Source: Methylococcaceae bacterium (GTDB lineage Bacteria; Pseudomonadota; Gammaproteobacteria; Methylococcales; Methylomonadaceae). Taken from it: 64,000 nt of DNA. The notes beneath the pieces are model-generated. The model had not been told where the DNA came from. It did not search any database and saw nothing but the letters and a program-made list of their open reading frames with translations. The DNA is taken from the NCBI GenBank assembly GCA_030693065.1, contig JAUYBL010000021.1:39901-103900 (forward strand), in the 5' to 3' direction. The position numbers and the translations under genes were made by a program. Shown one piece after another: positions 63,851 through 64,000 of this stretch (the stretch's first letter is position 1; each line of letters begins with the position of its first letter).

Positions 63851-64000
63851 AGCTCAACTAGACGAAAGTCTAAGCTCTTTAAAAGTCTGATCAAAATAAT
63901 TTGTGTGGGTGCTTGTGCTGATGCCTCTATCTTGCGATAGAACATCAACATAAGACAACACGTTAATTCAAGAAGCAATTTTTGTACGTTGTGTTTTTTT
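63851..64000 (+). other. rRNA operon leader with boxB/boxA antitermination signals
   Basis: A boxB-like hairpin TAGAC-GAAA-GTCTA (63859-63872) is followed by a boxA-like GCTCTTTAAAA (63874-63884) that resembles the E. coli rrn boxA GCTCTTTAACA. Downstream AATTTGTGTGGGTGCTTG and ACACGTTAATTCA correspond to parts of the enterobacterial 16S leader. The leader continues past the window end and should precede a 16S rRNA gene on the plus strand. Confidence 0.85.

Overview
The window is a chromosomal segment of a gammaproteobacterium, most likely a methanotroph of the Methylococcales type. The gammaproteobacterial signs are the smpB/ratA/rnfH/bamE/fur block, hisBHAFIE running into tatABC, the rpsU-yqeY-dnaG-rpoD operon, and cmoA, rsmE and rsmJ. 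The methanotroph assignment is weaker. It rests on a PmoD/AmoD-like periplasmic protein beside a cupredoxin at 37.2-38.8 kb and on the general gene set; no pmoCAB or mxa genes are in the window, so it is an inference.

Layout. 1-4.0 kb: GDP-fucose genes (gmd, fcl, phosphohexomutase), probably the end of a surface polysaccharide locus. 4.2-7.6 kb: an orphan membrane protein, tRNA-Gly and tRNA-Cys, a rhodanese and typA. 7.7-12.5 kb: hisBHAFIE then tatABC. 12.5-14.1 kb: a pteridine/folate group (folM-like, folK, folB). 14.2-20.3 kb: plsY, tsaD, rpsU-yqeY-dnaG-rpoD and a CAT-anticodon tRNA. 20.4-26.9 kb: an SAM-centred group (metK, ahcY, metF, bioA, rsmE) and a CPBP protease. 27.1-31.5 kb: cmoA, an ICMT-like methyltransferase, a gene remnant, a small exported protein, yajQ and cca, separated by spacers rich in dispersed palindromic repeats. 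31.7-37.0 kb: guaB, guaA, tadA, pgi. 37.2-40.8 kb: a cluster of mostly uncharacterised exported and membrane proteins (PmoD/AmoD-like protein, cupredoxin, YqaA-like protein, a 57-residue membrane protein, a multipass protein and a Tat-exported superoxide reductase-like protein). 40.9-45.1 kb: an O-antigen ligase-like protein and three glycosyltransferases. 45.1-48.5 kb, minus strand: ELM1-like protein, MnmM-like methyltransferase, DAO-family oxidoreductase, HopJ-domain protein and smpB. 48.6-54.4 kb: NSS transporter, ratA, rnfH, bamE, fur, lolC/lolD and a DUF2062 protein. 54.4-56.7 kb: comEC. 56.8-63.7 kb: sufR-B-C-D-S-U, rsmJ and a Rieske ferredoxin. 63.7-64.0 kb: tandem consensus promoters and an antiterminator-type leader of an rRNA operon whose 16S gene lies just beyond the window end.

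Most of the window is housekeeping DNA in compact operons with many ATGA or one-base stop/start overlaps. The parts most worth study are the copper/superoxide reductase cluster with an inverted repeat in its promoter region, the translationally coupled oxidoreductase/MnmM-like pair (a possible split MnmC route for wobble uridine), the very short membrane protein at 39318-39491, and the repeat-filled spacers near 29-30 kb. No CRISPR array, transposase, integrase or prophage gene was seen.
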